From Hymenobacter citatus (GTDB taxonomy: Bacteria > Bacteroidota > Bacteroidia > Cytophagales > Hymenobacteraceae), in NCBI RefSeq assembly GCF_014333615.1, contig NZ_JACSCY010000004.1, positions 186,001 through 250,000 of the forward strand: a stretch of DNA of 64,000 nucleotides, written 5' to 3'. Under the pieces are notes generated by a model. The model worked only from the letters and a program-made list of their open reading frames with translations, did not search any database and had not been told where the DNA came from. Below are positions 34,916-44,777 of this stretch, in pieces. The stretch's first letter is position 1, and each line of letters opens with the position of its first letter. Made by a program: the position numbers and the translations under genes.

Positions 34916-35034
34916 TGTCATCCTGAACGCAGCGCAGCGGAGTGAAGGACCTTATCACGCTGCACTGAGCCGTTGATGCGATGGTGCGGGCGTGATAAGG
35001 TTCTTCACTCCGCTGCGCTGCGTTCAGGATGACA
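34916..35034. repeat. Family A long hairpin repeat (copy 6)
   Basis: Two 44-base arms (34916-34959, 34991-35034) with one mismatch and core TCATCCTGAACGCAGCG; a 31-base loop. It sits between dxr and rseP. A fragment of the same motif (GTCATGCTGAAC) precedes it at 34901. Confidence 0.9.
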
Positions 35035-35077
35035 ATCTTACATTTTTAACTTCTTCGCTACTTTGGAAGGATTAGTT

Positions 35078-36406
35078 ATGGCCGGCAACCTGTTGCTGGG
35101 CCTTTCGCTTTTGGTTGGTTTGCACGAGTTTGGTCACTTCGCCACGGCGAAGTATTTCAAGATTCGCGTCGATAAGTTTTACATCTTCTTTGACTTTCTG
35201 TTTCCGATGCCGGGCGTGCTCAACTTCGCCTTGTTCAAGAAGAAAATTGGGGAGACGGAGTACGGCCTGGGCTGGTTTCCGCTGGGTGGCTACGTGGCCA
35301 TCCACGGCATGATCGACGAGACGCAGGATGCCGAGAGCTTGGCCGCCGAGCCGGAGCCCAACGAGTTTCGGGCCAAGCCAGCCTGGCAGCGCCTGATTGT
35401 GATGCTGGGCGGTATCATCATGAACGTGATTACCGGCATCGTCATTTTCACGGCCCTCACCTACACCCACGGCGAAAGCTACCTGCCCGCCTCGGAGGTG
35501 CGCTACGGCGTGCTACCCAACGAGTTGGGTAAGGAAATGGGCTTTCGGATGGGCGACAAAATCGTGAAAATCAACGGTCGCCCGTTCACTGAGTTCAACG
35601 AGGTGTATGAGCCCGAAGTGATACTGGGCAGCAACAGCTACTACACCGTGGAGCGCAACGGCAAGCTCGTCGACATCGATGTGCCTGCCGACTTCATGGA
35701 CCGCCTCGCCGAGAAAGACCAGGGCGCGTTCGTGGTGCCCCTCGACCCGTTTCAGGTAGATGAGGTAGTGCCCAACAGCGCCGCCGCCAAGGCTGGCCTC
35801 CAGCCCGGCGACCGGGTAGCCGCCGTAGCCGGCACGCCCATTCACTATTTTCCTGAGCTGCAACAGGAGCTGAAAAAACAAGCCGGCAAGACCATTCCGC
35901 TGACGGTGGAACGCGCCGGCGCCCCTACCCAACTCACCGTGACGGTAGAGCCGGAGGGCACCATCGGCTTCCGCCCCAAGTCGCTGCTGCACTTCGACAC
36001 GCGGCATTACACCTTTGCCGAATCGGTGCCGCAGGGCACCAAGCAGGCTTTTGGTATCGTGACCACGCAGGCCAAGGCATTCGGTAAGATTTTCCGGGGA
36101 GAAGCGTCGTTTCGTAAGTCGGTAGGCGGGCCCATCGAAATTGCCCAGCAATATGGCGGCAAGTGGGACTGGCTGCGGTTCTGGACGCTCACGGGTATGC
36201 TCTCCATGGTGCTGGCCTTCATGAACCTGCTCCCTATCCCGGCCCTAGATGGCGGCCACGTGCTGTTCCTGCTCTACGAAATGGTAGCCGGTCGCAAGCC
36301 CTCTGATTCCTTCCTGGAAGGTGCTCAGAAGGTAGGCATGGTGCTGATTCTGGGCCTGATGGCTTTCGTGCTGATTATTAACCCCATCCTGAAAAACTTC
36401 CTCTAA
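35078..36406 (+). CDS. rseP: RIP metalloprotease RseP
   Basis: The 442-residue site-2 protease has the zinc motif H16-E17-x-x-H20 in the first helix ('GLHEFGHFATAKYF'), a PDZ domain ('VPNSAAAKAGLQPGDRVAAV') and the C-terminal 'NLLPIPALDGGHVLF' motif. It cleaves membrane-bound anti-sigma factors and signal-peptide remnants in the inner membrane. The ATG at 35078 has a GGAAGGA ribosome-binding site; a TTG 15 bases earlier is less likely. It overlaps the next gene by one base. Confidence 0.95.
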   Translation: MAGNLLLGLSLLVGLHEFGHFATAKYFKIRVDKFYIFFDFLFPMPGVLNFALFKKKIGETEYGLGWFPLGGYVAIHGMIDETQDAESLAAEPEPNEFRAKPAWQRLIVMLGGIIMNVITGIVIFTALTYTHGESYLPASEVRYGVLPNELGKEMGFRMGDKIVKINGRPFTEFNEVYEPEVILGSNSYYTVERNGKLVDIDVPADFMDRLAEKDQGAFVVPLDPFQVDEVVPNSAAAKAGLQPGDRVAAVAGTPIHYFPELQQELKKQAGKTIPLTVERAGAPTQLTVTVEPEGTIGFRPKSLLHFDTRHYTFAESVPQGTKQAFGIVTTQAKAFGKIFRGEASFRKSVGGPIEIAQQYGGKWDWLRFWTLTGMLSMVLAFMNLLPIPALDGGHVLFLLYEMVAGRKPSDSFLEGAQKVGMVLILGLMAFVLIINPILKNFL

Positions 36407-36903
36407 TGCGTCGGTGGCTGTTCTTGTTGTTGATGGTAGTAGGCATGGCGGCCCAGGCGCACGCGCACGTCTACCACGCCAGCATCATGGACGTGCGTTA
36501 TAACCCGCAGAAAAAACAGCTGGAAGTAGCAGTGAAGGTGTTCACCGACGACCTGGAAAAAGCCTTATCGGCAAATCAGCCCAAGCCGGTGAGCGTGCTG
36601 GAAGACCCAAAGCCACAATTGGCTACCCTCGCCACGGCGCTGTTGCGGCGCACACTGGCATTCGGCACGAAGCCCGGCGAAATCCTACCCTGGCGCTACG
36701 TAGGCATGGAACGCGACCACGACGCGCATTGGCTCTACCTCGCCGTACCGCTGTCTAGTGCGCCGCCAGCGCTCTACCTGCGCAACCATCTGCTGCTCGA
36801 CACCTTCGACGACCAGATGAACATCGTGAACGTGGAAGCTAACGGCAAGAAGCAAAGCGCCCTGTTCCGCGGCGGCGAAGACGTGCGGAAAATGGAGTTG
36901 TAA
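36406..36903 (+). CDS. DUF6702 exported protein
   Basis: The 165-residue protein has a signal peptide ('LLLMVVGMAAQAHA') and the pattern 'HVYHASIMDVRYNPQKKQLEVAVKVFTDDLEKAL', typical of the Bacteroidota DUF6702 family, often found in this position next to RIP proteases. It overlaps rseP by one base (TAATG), so the two are translationally coupled. Function unknown. Confidence 0.85.
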   Translation: MRRWLFLLLMVVGMAAQAHAHVYHASIMDVRYNPQKKQLEVAVKVFTDDLEKALSANQPKPVSVLEDPKPQLATLATALLRRTLAFGTKPGEILPWRYVGMERDHDAHWLYLAVPLSSAPPALYLRNHLLLDTFDDQMNIVNVEANGKKQSALFRGGEDVRKMEL

Positions 36904-36910
36904 GGCAACA

Positions 36911-37032
36911 AATGTCATCCTGAGCTTGCGAAGGACCTTCTCACGGCAGAACGACGAGCGTAACAAAGACTCGTTCTTACGTGATAAGATCCTTCATCAC
37001 TGGCTTGATGCGCCACATGTTCAGGATGACAA
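36911..37032. repeat. Degenerate family A repeat (copy 7)
   Basis: TCATCCTGAGCTTGCGAAGG at the left and a decayed inverse copy ending TTCAGGATGACA at the right, with loop similar to copy 2 (GCAGAACGA...CGTAACAA). The right arm carries several base changes. Confidence 0.75.
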
Positions 37033-37046
37033 ACATTTTCGCTGTT

Positions 37047-39071
37047 CTACCAATCCGACCCACCGCTGGCCGCTGGCTTCTTGCCCTCGCCCTCGGGCTT
37101 AATCAGCTGAAACTCCACCCGCCGGTTCACCTTCGCGTCTTCCTCAGTCACTTCTTCCTTGAGCGGCTTGGTGCTACCTAAGCCGTTGCTGTCGATGCGG
37201 TTGGGCTGGAGCTTGCCTTTCTGCTCGATGTAGCGCCGGATGGCCTCGGCCCGGTCCTGAGAAAGCTTCTCGTTTACGTCGGGGTTGCCGCGGGCATCGG
37301 TGTGGCCCGTGATACGGAGACGGTAGGTAGGGTGGTCTACCATGAACAGGGCGATGCGGTCGAGGGTGCCGTGCATGGCGGGCCGCACGTTGGCCTTCAT
37401 CGCCTCAAATTCGATATTGTGGAAGATGAGGGGTAGGCTACTGTCGAAGCTAGCCGTCATCAGCTTCATCAGCGTATCCGATTTCAGGTCGAATTGCTTT
37501 TCCACCGTGAAATAATCGGGGCTGCGGATGAGCATCACGTAGTGCGAGCCTTCCATCAGATCGAAGTCAAACGAGCCGTCGGGGCGCAGGTATTTGCTGG
37601 CTACTTCGATGCCATTGTTCGTGTCGATGATGCTGACTACGCCGTTGAGTGGCTTATTAGTCACGGAATCTACCAGCGAGCCTTCGAAGTGCGTGGTAGC
37701 CAGCGGCTGCGCCTCCATGGGCAGCGGGAAAGAGTAGAGGTCGAGGTTGTGAGGCGTTTTGGCCTCAGCCCGAGCGTAATACAGGTTCTTGGAGTCGCGG
37801 TCGATGGTGAAATAATACTCCGAGCCTTTGCCGTTCACCAGCGGCCCGATGTTGCGTGGCTCCTGCCAGCGCCCGTTTACGCGGTAGGTTTTATAGATAT
37901 CAAAATCCCCAAAATTGAGCAACTGCCCTCGTGAGCTGAAATACAGCACGTTATACAAAGGGTGGTAAAATGGACTTACCTCGCTCTCGCGCGTGTTCAC
38001 CACAGGTCCCATGTTTTCGGCCTTGGCCCACTCGCCGTTCTTAGTTTTGTAGGTGTACCAAATATCCGACAAACCGAACCCGCCCAAACGGTCGGAAGCG
38101 AAGTACAAAGTGTCCTCGGTGGGCGAGAGGGTAGGCTGCGAGTCCCAGGCGCCGGAGTTGACGTTCGGCCCCAGGCTCTTCGGCGTCGACCACTGCCCGT
38201 CCTGGAAGGTTGCCGAGTACAGGTCACAGTTGCCGTGGCAGTCGGGGCACTCGCAACGGGCAAAGTAGAGGGTTTTGCCATCGCGCGAGAAGCACGCCGA
38301 ACCTTCGTTGTACTGCGAGTTGATGGGCTTGGGTAGGGGCTCGGCATCAGTCCAGTACTCGCCTTCCTGGCGCGAGGTATATAGGTCCTCATCTACCACC
38401 TGCTTGATGTTGCCGCGCACCTTGCGCTTCGAAGAAAACACAAACAGCCCCGCTTCGCTGCTCAGCGCAGGTCCGTAATCCTCTACCGGCGAGTTGATGC
38501 CAGCGCCCATACTTGTGTACACACCCACGGGCGGATGAAACGTAGCCAGGTTTTTTCGGTACTCCACTATGGCGTAGTACTCCTGCATGGGCACGTAGAG
38601 GTCAGCGGTTTTCTGCTCCAGTGAGTCGTAGTAGAGCTGCACTTTTTTCAGCTCGCGGCGGCGGTGCTTCAGTGCCAGGCTATAATAGATTTTGGCCTGT
38701 TGCTCGTTGTTGGTGCGCTCGTAGAGCTGGCCCAGCCGCCAGAGCATATCGGTGTTTTTAGCGAAGTTCTCGATGCCGAACTTGCCCACGTAGGCGGCCA
38801 GCAGCTTGCGGGCCTGCCCCCAGTTATGGCGCTTCTCGGCCTGCTGAATGGCCTTTAACTCCTTTTTGTTTTGGTAGAACGCAATGCGGTTGATGTTGGG
38901 AAAGGTGGGCGTGCCATCGGGGCGCACGCGCAACTGCTTGGTAGCGGAGGCATTGCGTGCCAGCTCTCGTTGCGCGAGGGGAGGAGTAGGGGGTACCTGC
39001 TGGGCCTGGGCGGGTAGAAAAGCCGCGCAACTGCTAAGCAGCACCAGCCACAAACAAAGAGAGCGTAGCAT
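37047..39071 (-). CDS. OmpA-family protein with PD40 propeller repeats
   Basis: The 674-residue exported protein has a signal peptide ('LVLLSSCAAFLPAQAQ'), an N-terminal TPR-like helical region ('LWRLGQLYERTNNEQQAKIYYSLAL'), PD40 propeller repeats ('GSACFSRDGKTLYFARC', 'QPTLSPTEDTLYFASDRLGG'), a carboxypeptidase-regulatory-like domain and a C-terminal OmpA peptidoglycan-binding domain ('ITGHTDARGNPDVNEKLSQDRA...NRRVEF'). This domain order is shared with PorE-type T9SS-associated proteins, but the order alone does not prove that role. The ATG at 39071 is preferred. Confidence 0.88.
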   Translation of the reverse strand: MLRSLCLWLVLLSSCAAFLPAQAQQVPPTPPLAQRELARNASATKQLRVRPDGTPTFPNINRIAFYQNKKELKAIQQAEKRHNWGQARKLLAAYVGKFGIENFAKNTDMLWRLGQLYERTNNEQQAKIYYSLALKHRRRELKKVQLYYDSLEQKTADLYVPMQEYYAIVEYRKNLATFHPPVGVYTSMGAGINSPVEDYGPALSSEAGLFVFSSKRKVRGNIKQVVDEDLYTSRQEGEYWTDAEPLPKPINSQYNEGSACFSRDGKTLYFARCECPDCHGNCDLYSATFQDGQWSTPKSLGPNVNSGAWDSQPTLSPTEDTLYFASDRLGGFGLSDIWYTYKTKNGEWAKAENMGPVVNTRESEVSPFYHPLYNVLYFSSRGQLLNFGDFDIYKTYRVNGRWQEPRNIGPLVNGKGSEYYFTIDRDSKNLYYARAEAKTPHNLDLYSFPLPMEAQPLATTHFEGSLVDSVTNKPLNGVVSIIDTNNGIEVASKYLRPDGSFDFDLMEGSHYVMLIRSPDYFTVEKQFDLKSDTLMKLMTASFDSSLPLIFHNIEFEAMKANVRPAMHGTLDRIALFMVDHPTYRLRITGHTDARGNPDVNEKLSQDRAEAIRRYIEQKGKLQPNRIDSNGLGSTKPLKEEVTEEDAKVNRRVEFQLIKPEGEGKKPAASGGSDW

Positions 39072-39248
39072 AAGAAACAAGACAACGCCACCGTTGTCAG
39101 AATGGAAAGGAGGGTACCAAAAATAGCAAATTCCTGATACTGCCGAGCAGTAGCGTACCCCAAGCCGGGGCAAGCGCCGTGCCGTGTTGGCGTAGCCTGT
39201 CCCGAAAAAGAATTTCGGTCCTTGATGGCACGACGCTTGCCCATTCCG

Positions 39249-39256
39249 TAATCTTG
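39249..39256 (+). promoter_or_regulatory. Promoter-like element upstream of lon
   Basis: TAATCTTG resembles the TAnnTTTG -7 box with one change. It lies 85 bases before the lon ATG. No heat-shock operator was recognised. Confidence 0.3.
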
Positions 39257-39340
39257 CAAAAGCCAGTCGCAACCGGGCATAGTTGTGCCAGGCCAGGCTG
39301 CCATTCTGGCACGAACCAATCGTGCATCCCTGCTATTCCC

Positions 39341-41836
39341 ATGAGTAAATCCTTTTTTCAAGACGCTACTCCCTACCTGCTGGCCAAGGACACGGTAGAG
39401 ATGGTTTCTATTGTTGCCACCGACCCCGATCAGCCGCTTACCGGCGAAGACGCCCCCGAGGTACTGCCGCTACTGGCCGTGCGCAATACGGTATTGTTTC
39501 CTGGAGTAGTGCTACCCGTTACAGTATCGCGCAAGAAAAGCGTGCGGCTGGTGCGCAAAGCCTACCGAGGTAATAAGATTATTGGGGTAGTTGCTCAAAA
39601 AAATACCCAGAGCGACGACCCCGTGCTGGCCGATCTGTACCAGACTGGCACCATGGCGCGCATCCTGAAAATGCTAGTGCTGCCCGATGGCAACACCACC
39701 ATCATCATTCAGGGGCAGCAACGCTTCCAGATTGAGGAGCAGGTGCAGGACGTGCCCTACCTCACGGCACGGGTAAGCTACCTCACAGAGGAGTTTCACA
39801 ACAAGAACAGCAAGGAGGTGAAAGCCTTGGTGTCGTCGCTGAAAGAAGCCGCCGCCAAAATTCTAAAGCTGAACCCTGAGATTCCGCAGGAAGCCCAGGT
39901 AGCGCTGGATAATATCGACTCGCCGGCTTTCCTGACGCATTTCCTGTCGTCGAACATCAACGCTGAGGTAGGAACTAAGCAGCAGTTGCTGGAAATAAAC
40001 GACGGTGTGGAGCGCGGTACGCGGTTGCTGGAGCTGATGCTCAAGGAGATTCAGCACCTGGAAATCAAGCGCGAAATCCACACGAAAGTCCACACCGACA
40101 TCGACCAGCAGCAGCGCGACTACTTCCTGCGCCAGCAAATCAAGGTGTTGCAGGATGAGCTGGGTTTTGATGGGCCGGATCAGGAAATAGATAAGTTTCG
40201 CGCCCGCGCCAAGGATAAGAAGTGGCCCGAAACCGTAGCCAAGCACTTCAACAAAGAGCTGGACAAGCTCACGCGCCTCAACCCCCAGGCCGCCGAGTAC
40301 CCGGTGAGCGTGAACTACGTGGAGTTTCTGCTCGACCTACCTTGGGGCGAGTACACCAAGGACAACTTCAACCTAAAGCGCACCCGCAAAATCCTCGACC
40401 AGGACCACTACGGCATGGAAAAGGTGAAGGAGCGCATTGTGGAGTATCTGGCCGTGCTCAAGCTGAAGCAGGACATGAAGGCGCCGATTTTGTGCCTCTA
40501 CGGCCCGCCCGGCGTGGGCAAAACCAGCCTGGGCCGCTCCATTGCCAAGGCGCTGGGTAGGCAGTACGTGCGCATGAGCCTGGGTGGCGTGCGCGACGAA
40601 GCCGAAATCCGGGGGCACCGCAAAACCTACGTAGGCGCCATGCCGGGCCGGATTGTTAGCCAGATCAAGAAAGCTGGGGCATCCAATCCGGTCATTATTC
40701 TGGACGAGGTAGACAAGGTGAGTGCCGATTTCCGGGGCGACCCATCGTCGGCGTTGCTCGAAGTACTGGACCCGGAGCAAAATTCCACCTTTACCGATAA
40801 CTACTTAGAGGTGGAGTACGACCTGTCGCGGGTGTTGTTCATTGCCACGGCCAACTCCCTCGATACCATTCAGCCCGCCCTACGCGACCGGATGGAAATC
40901 ATCGACGTGACGGGATACACGCTGGAAGAGAAAACCCAGATTGCCAAAAAGCACCTGTGGCCCAAGCTCCTGGCCGACCACGGCCTACAACCCAAGGACG
41001 TGAGCATCACCACGCCCGCTTTGCAACGCGTGATTGACGACTATACCCGCGAATCAGGGGTGCGCAGTCTGGAACGCAAGCTGGGCGCCGTGGTGCGCAA
41101 CGTAGCCAAGCACAAGGCGTTGGAGGAAGAATACCCGGCTACCCTGGAGCCGAAAGACGTGGCCCGCATCCTGGGCGCCGCCATCTTTGACCGCGACCAG
41201 TACCAGGACAACGACACCGCTGGTGTGGTAACCGGCCTAGCCTGGACCTCAGTAGGCGGCGACATCCTCTTCATTGAAAGTCTGCTGAGCCGGGGTAGGG
41301 GCAAGCTCACGCTCTCGGGCCAGCTGGGCGACGTGATGAAGGAATCGGCCATTACGGCGCTTTCCTATTTGCGCAGCCGGGCCGAGGAGCTAGGTATCGA
41401 CTACCGTCTCTTCGACCAGTATGACTTGCACATCCACTTCCCCGAAGGTGCCGTGCCTAAGGATGGGCCAAGTGCCGGTATTGCCATCTTCACCAGCATT
41501 GCGTCGGTATTTACGCAGCGTAAAATCCGCAGCCACTTGGCTATGACAGGCGAAATTACCCTACGCGGCAAGGTGTTGCCGGTAGGCGGCATCAAGGAGA
41601 AGATTCTGGCGGCGCGCCGGGCAGGCATCAAAGACGTGATTCTGTGCCAGAAAAACCGCAAGGACATCGACGAGATTCCCGCCGAATACATCAAAGGCCT
41701 CACCATTCACTACGCCGACCGCGTGGATGACGTGCTGGCTGTAGCCTTATTACCGGAGTTGGTGAACCACCCGATGAAGCTGACCGTGCGCGACGAGCCA
41801 ACCCCGCCGGCTGTACCGAGCGTGGAAGTGCAGTAA
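39341..41836 (+). CDS. lon: ATP-dependent protease Lon
   Basis: The 831-residue protein has the N-terminal substrate-binding domain ('VLPLLAVRNTVLFPGVVLPVTV'), the AAA+ module with Walker A 'YGPPGVGKTSLG' and the C-terminal serine/lysine protease ('PKDGPSAGIAI' with Ser and 'GGIKEKILAARRAG' with Lys). It degrades misfolded and short-lived regulatory proteins. The ATG at 39341 starts the conserved protein; upstream in-frame codons look non-coding. Confidence 0.97.
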   Translation: MSKSFFQDATPYLLAKDTVEMVSIVATDPDQPLTGEDAPEVLPLLAVRNTVLFPGVVLPVTVSRKKSVRLVRKAYRGNKIIGVVAQKNTQSDDPVLADLYQTGTMARILKMLVLPDGNTTIIIQGQQRFQIEEQVQDVPYLTARVSYLTEEFHNKNSKEVKALVSSLKEAAAKILKLNPEIPQEAQVALDNIDSPAFLTHFLSSNINAEVGTKQQLLEINDGVERGTRLLELMLKEIQHLEIKREIHTKVHTDIDQQQRDYFLRQQIKVLQDELGFDGPDQEIDKFRARAKDKKWPETVAKHFNKELDKLTRLNPQAAEYPVSVNYVEFLLDLPWGEYTKDNFNLKRTRKILDQDHYGMEKVKERIVEYLAVLKLKQDMKAPILCLYGPPGVGKTSLGRSIAKALGRQYVRMSLGGVRDEAEIRGHRKTYVGAMPGRIVSQIKKAGASNPVIILDEVDKVSADFRGDPSSALLEVLDPEQNSTFTDNYLEVEYDLSRVLFIATANSLDTIQPALRDRMEIIDVTGYTLEEKTQIAKKHLWPKLLADHGLQPKDVSITTPALQRVIDDYTRESGVRSLERKLGAVVRNVAKHKALEEEYPATLEPKDVARILGAAIFDRDQYQDNDTAGVVTGLAWTSVGGDILFIESLLSRGRGKLTLSGQLGDVMKESAITALSYLRSRAEELGIDYRLFDQYDLHIHFPEGAVPKDGPSAGIAIFTSIASVFTQRKIRSHLAMTGEITLRGKVLPVGGIKEKILAARRAGIKDVILCQKNRKDIDEIPAEYIKGLTIHYADRVDDVLAVALLPELVNHPMKLTVRDEPTPPAVPSVEVQ

Positions 41837-41862
41837 GTAGGATATTTAGGATTTGGTTAGAG

Positions 41863-41953
41863 CGTCATGCCGAGCTTGTCGAAGCATCTCGCTCGCTTCG
41901 TTGGATAGTATACAACGAAGCGAGTGAGATGCTTCGACAAGCTCAGCATGACG
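41863..41953. repeat. Family A long hairpin repeat (copy 8)
   Basis: Arms 41863-41902 and 41914-41953 (40 bases) are inverse copies with two mismatches and core GTCATGCYGAGCTTGTCGAA; an 11-base loop. It sits between lon and porQ. Confidence 0.88.
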
Positions 41954-42013
41954 TTCTGCATTAGTGGAATGTTTCAATGCCCAACCTTGTAATTTCCTCA
42001 GTATCTTCCGCCA

Positions 42014-43072
42014 ATGATTGCACCGCTACGTCAGTACTTGTTGGGGATTGTTAGTGTGTTGGTACTGGGAACGGTGAAACCAGCGGCAGCGCAAATTGGC
42101 GGCCGGCGAGCCTTTTCGTTTCTAAACGTGCCTGCTGGTGCCAAGCTGGCGGCTCTGGGCGGCGCCAACGTCTCTTCCCGCGATGCCGATGGGACCATGC
42201 TCTTTGCCAACCCGGCCTTGCTGAACCAGGAAATGGATGGTAGGCTGGCCCTGAGCTATGTTGATTACCTGGCGGACATCAGCCAAACCAGCGCCGTGTA
42301 CGTCTTCAATACGCAGCATGCCGGACGGTTTGGGGTAGGGCTGAACTACCTGAGCTATGGTGAGTTTCAGCAGGTAGACGCAGCGGGCAACGTCATCGGT
42401 GAGTTCTCGGTGAATGAGTACGCCGCCAGCATAGCCGACTCATATACCAGCGGCAATTTTACGCTGGGCGGCACGCTGAAGCTCGCGGTATCGGGTATTG
42501 CCGGCAACCATTCGGTAGGTGTGCTGGCCGATGCGGGTGCATTATTTAAGCACCCAGATCAGGATTTCACGGTAGGACTGGCGGTGCGCAACTTGGGGTA
42601 TCAAGTGAAGCCGTACACCGGTTCCGGCCGTGAGCCTATGCCGCTGAACGTGGAGCTGGGCACTTCCTTCAAGCCCGAGCACTTGCCATTTCGCTTCTCC
42701 CTCACGGTGCATCACTTGCAGCAACTGGATATTGTATACCTCGATCCTACCCAGAATACGCAGCTAGACGAAAACGGTAACCCCATTATGCCCAAGAAAA
42801 GCCTGGGCGACAAAATTGCTCGGCATTTTGCGGCAGGTGGTGAGCTATTGCTCAGCAAAAACTTGCACCTACGCGTTGGCTACAACCATTTAACCAGGCG
42901 TGAGTTGCGCTTGGTCGACGTAGGTGGGGGCGCGGGTTTTAGCTTTGGAGCTATGCTACGTATCAGCCAGTTTCAACTTGATTATACTCGGGCGGGCTAC
43001 CACGCTTCGGGCGCGGCCAATTATTTCACCATTGCGCGCAACATTGACTCGTTGTTTACGAAGGAGAGGTAG
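42014..43072 (+). CDS. porQ: Type IX secretion system protein PorQ
   Basis: The 352-residue outer-membrane protein has a signal peptide ('LVLGTVKPAAAQ') and the PorQ/PorV-like start 'FSFLNVPAGAKLAALGGANVSSRDADGTMLFANPALL'. The remainder is a beta-barrel ('GRFGVGLNYLSYGEF', 'LHLRVGYNHLTRRELRL', ending 'YFTIARNIDSLF'). PorQ, with PorV/PorU/PorZ, shapes the attachment complex that processes and anchors T9SS cargo. No other por gene is adjacent. Confidence 0.9.
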   Translation: MIAPLRQYLLGIVSVLVLGTVKPAAAQIGGRRAFSFLNVPAGAKLAALGGANVSSRDADGTMLFANPALLNQEMDGRLALSYVDYLADISQTSAVYVFNTQHAGRFGVGLNYLSYGEFQQVDAAGNVIGEFSVNEYAASIADSYTSGNFTLGGTLKLAVSGIAGNHSVGVLADAGALFKHPDQDFTVGLAVRNLGYQVKPYTGSGREPMPLNVELGTSFKPEHLPFRFSLTVHHLQQLDIVYLDPTQNTQLDENGNPIMPKKSLGDKIARHFAAGGELLLSKNLHLRVGYNHLTRRELRLVDVGGGAGFSFGAMLRISQFQLDYTRAGYHASGAANYFTIARNIDSLFTKER

Positions 43073-43237
43073 GGTAGGGGCCGGTAACTCTGTCGGGTAA
43101 CAGCGGATAAAAGACAACCCTGACCGGCTAAATCAGTATTTGTGGCAGAAGCAAGCCGTTGGGCAACGTTTTGCCGGATAGTTGCTTCTTCTCTACATCG
43201 CCCAAGCACATCTTCTGGGCGCTTTCACTTTTGATGT

Positions 43238-44656
43238 ATGATAGAATCCGATGTTTTTCTGACGCCGGCGCAGATAGTAGCCGAGCTGGATAAGTATATC
43301 ATTGGTCAGCACGAGGCTAAGCGCCACGTAGCCATTGCCCTGCGCAACCGCTGGCGCCGCCTGCATGCCCCCCTCGACATGCAACACGAAATCGTGCCCA
43401 ATAATATCCTGATGATTGGCTCTACGGGGGTAGGTAAAACCGAAATTGCCCGCCGCCTCGCCAGCATCGCCGATGCGCCCTTCACGAAAGTGGAAGCTTC
43501 CAAGTTCACGGAGGTAGGCTACGTAGGCCGTGATGTAGAAAGCATGGTACGCGACTTGGCTGAGCAGTCGGTGAACATGGTGAAGCTGCGCCGCAAAGAA
43601 GCCGTGAAAACCCAGGCTGCACAGGTGGTGGAGGACATTATCCTGGATGCTTTAATCCCGCCGGTGTCTGGTACTGCTACCCCTGCCACGCGCCAAGGGG
43701 TAGGCTTTGGCACTGCTGCCGATGGTAACCAAATGCCTACCTCAGACCAAGAGCTAAACGAGCGCACCCGCGACAAATTCCGTGAGAAAATCCGGAGCGG
43801 TGAGTTGGACGAGCGTAAGATTGAGATTAAGGTGGAGCAAAGTAGTACCTCCGGCATTGGCATCCTGGGCGGCCAAACGGGCATGGACGAGGCTTCATTG
43901 TCGGGCTTGCAGGATATGCTGGGCAACATGCTGCCCAAGAAAACCCGCAAGCGTCGCGTGACCATTGCCGAAGCCCGTCGCATCCTGTTAGACGAGGAAG
44001 CGGCCAAGCTCATCGATATGGAGGAGGTGAAGGAAGAAGCCCTACGCCACGCCGAAAACTCCGGCATTATCTTCATCGACGAAATTGACAAGGTAGCCAG
44101 CCGCAGTGGCAAAGGCGGCGGCGGACCCGACGTGAGCCGTGAGGGCGTGCAGCGCGACCTCCTACCCATTGTAGAAGGCTCGGCGGTGAGCACTAAGTAC
44201 GGCATCCTTAACACCGACCACATTCTATTTATTGCCGCCGGCGCCTTCCACGTCGCCAAACCCTCCGACCTGATTCCGGAGCTGCAAGGTCGTTTCCCCA
44301 TTCGAGTAGAATTGCAAAGCCTGTCAAAAGACGATTTCTACCGCATTCTCAAAGATCCTAAGAATGCTCTCACCAAGCAGTACGAGGCATTGCTGCAAGC
44401 TGAGGAGGTAGAGCTAACCTTTGACGACGCCGCGTTGGAACGTTTGGCCGAAATTGCGTTTGAGGTGAACAGCGAAGTCGAAAATATTGGAGCTCGTCGC
44501 CTGCACACCGTTATGAGCCGCCTGCTCAACGACATTTTGTTCGATGTTCCGGATAAGATTGGCGCCAACGCTCGCATTCAAATCACGCGCGAGCTGGTTG
44601 ATGAACGCTTGAGAGACATGGTGCGCAACCGCGACCTGACGCAGTACATTCTGTGA
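43238..44656 (+). CDS. hslU: HslU, ATPase subunit of the HslVU protease
   Basis: The 472-residue AAA+ unfoldase has 'TPAQIVAELDKYIIGQ', Walker A 'GSTGVGKTE' (61-69), an inserted I-domain of Bacteroidota type, Walker B 'IIFIDEIDKVA', 'GRFPIRVEL' and the C-terminal 'RDMVRNRDLTQYIL' tail that activates HslV. hslV is not adjacent in the window. Confidence 0.96.
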   Translation: MIESDVFLTPAQIVAELDKYIIGQHEAKRHVAIALRNRWRRLHAPLDMQHEIVPNNILMIGSTGVGKTEIARRLASIADAPFTKVEASKFTEVGYVGRDVESMVRDLAEQSVNMVKLRRKEAVKTQAAQVVEDIILDALIPPVSGTATPATRQGVGFGTAADGNQMPTSDQELNERTRDKFREKIRSGELDERKIEIKVEQSSTSGIGILGGQTGMDEASLSGLQDMLGNMLPKKTRKRRVTIAEARRILLDEEAAKLIDMEEVKEEALRHAENSGIIFIDEIDKVASRSGKGGGGPDVSREGVQRDLLPIVEGSAVSTKYGILNTDHILFIAAGAFHVAKPSDLIPELQGRFPIRVELQSLSKDDFYRILKDPKNALTKQYEALLQAEEVELTFDDAALERLAEIAFEVNSEVENIGARRLHTVMSRLLNDILFDVPDKIGANARIQITRELVDERLRDMVRNRDLTQYIL

Positions 44657-44668
44657 GGTAAAAGCAAG

Positions 44669-44760
44669 CTGAAAAACGTGTGGGCCGATCAACGGCGCAC
44701 TGCTCTTCCGCGTAGTATCGCAGAGGCAGGGCGGCGCTGGTTGGCCCGCACGTTTTTCAG
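44669..44760. repeat. Long imperfect inverted repeat after hslU
   Basis: CTGAAAAACGTGTGGGCCGA at 44669 has an imperfect inverse ending at 44760 (GGCCCGCACGTTTTTCAG). It could terminate hslU. It is unrelated in sequence to families A and B. Confidence 0.7.
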
Positions 44761-44777
44761 ATTTACCCACTTACCCT

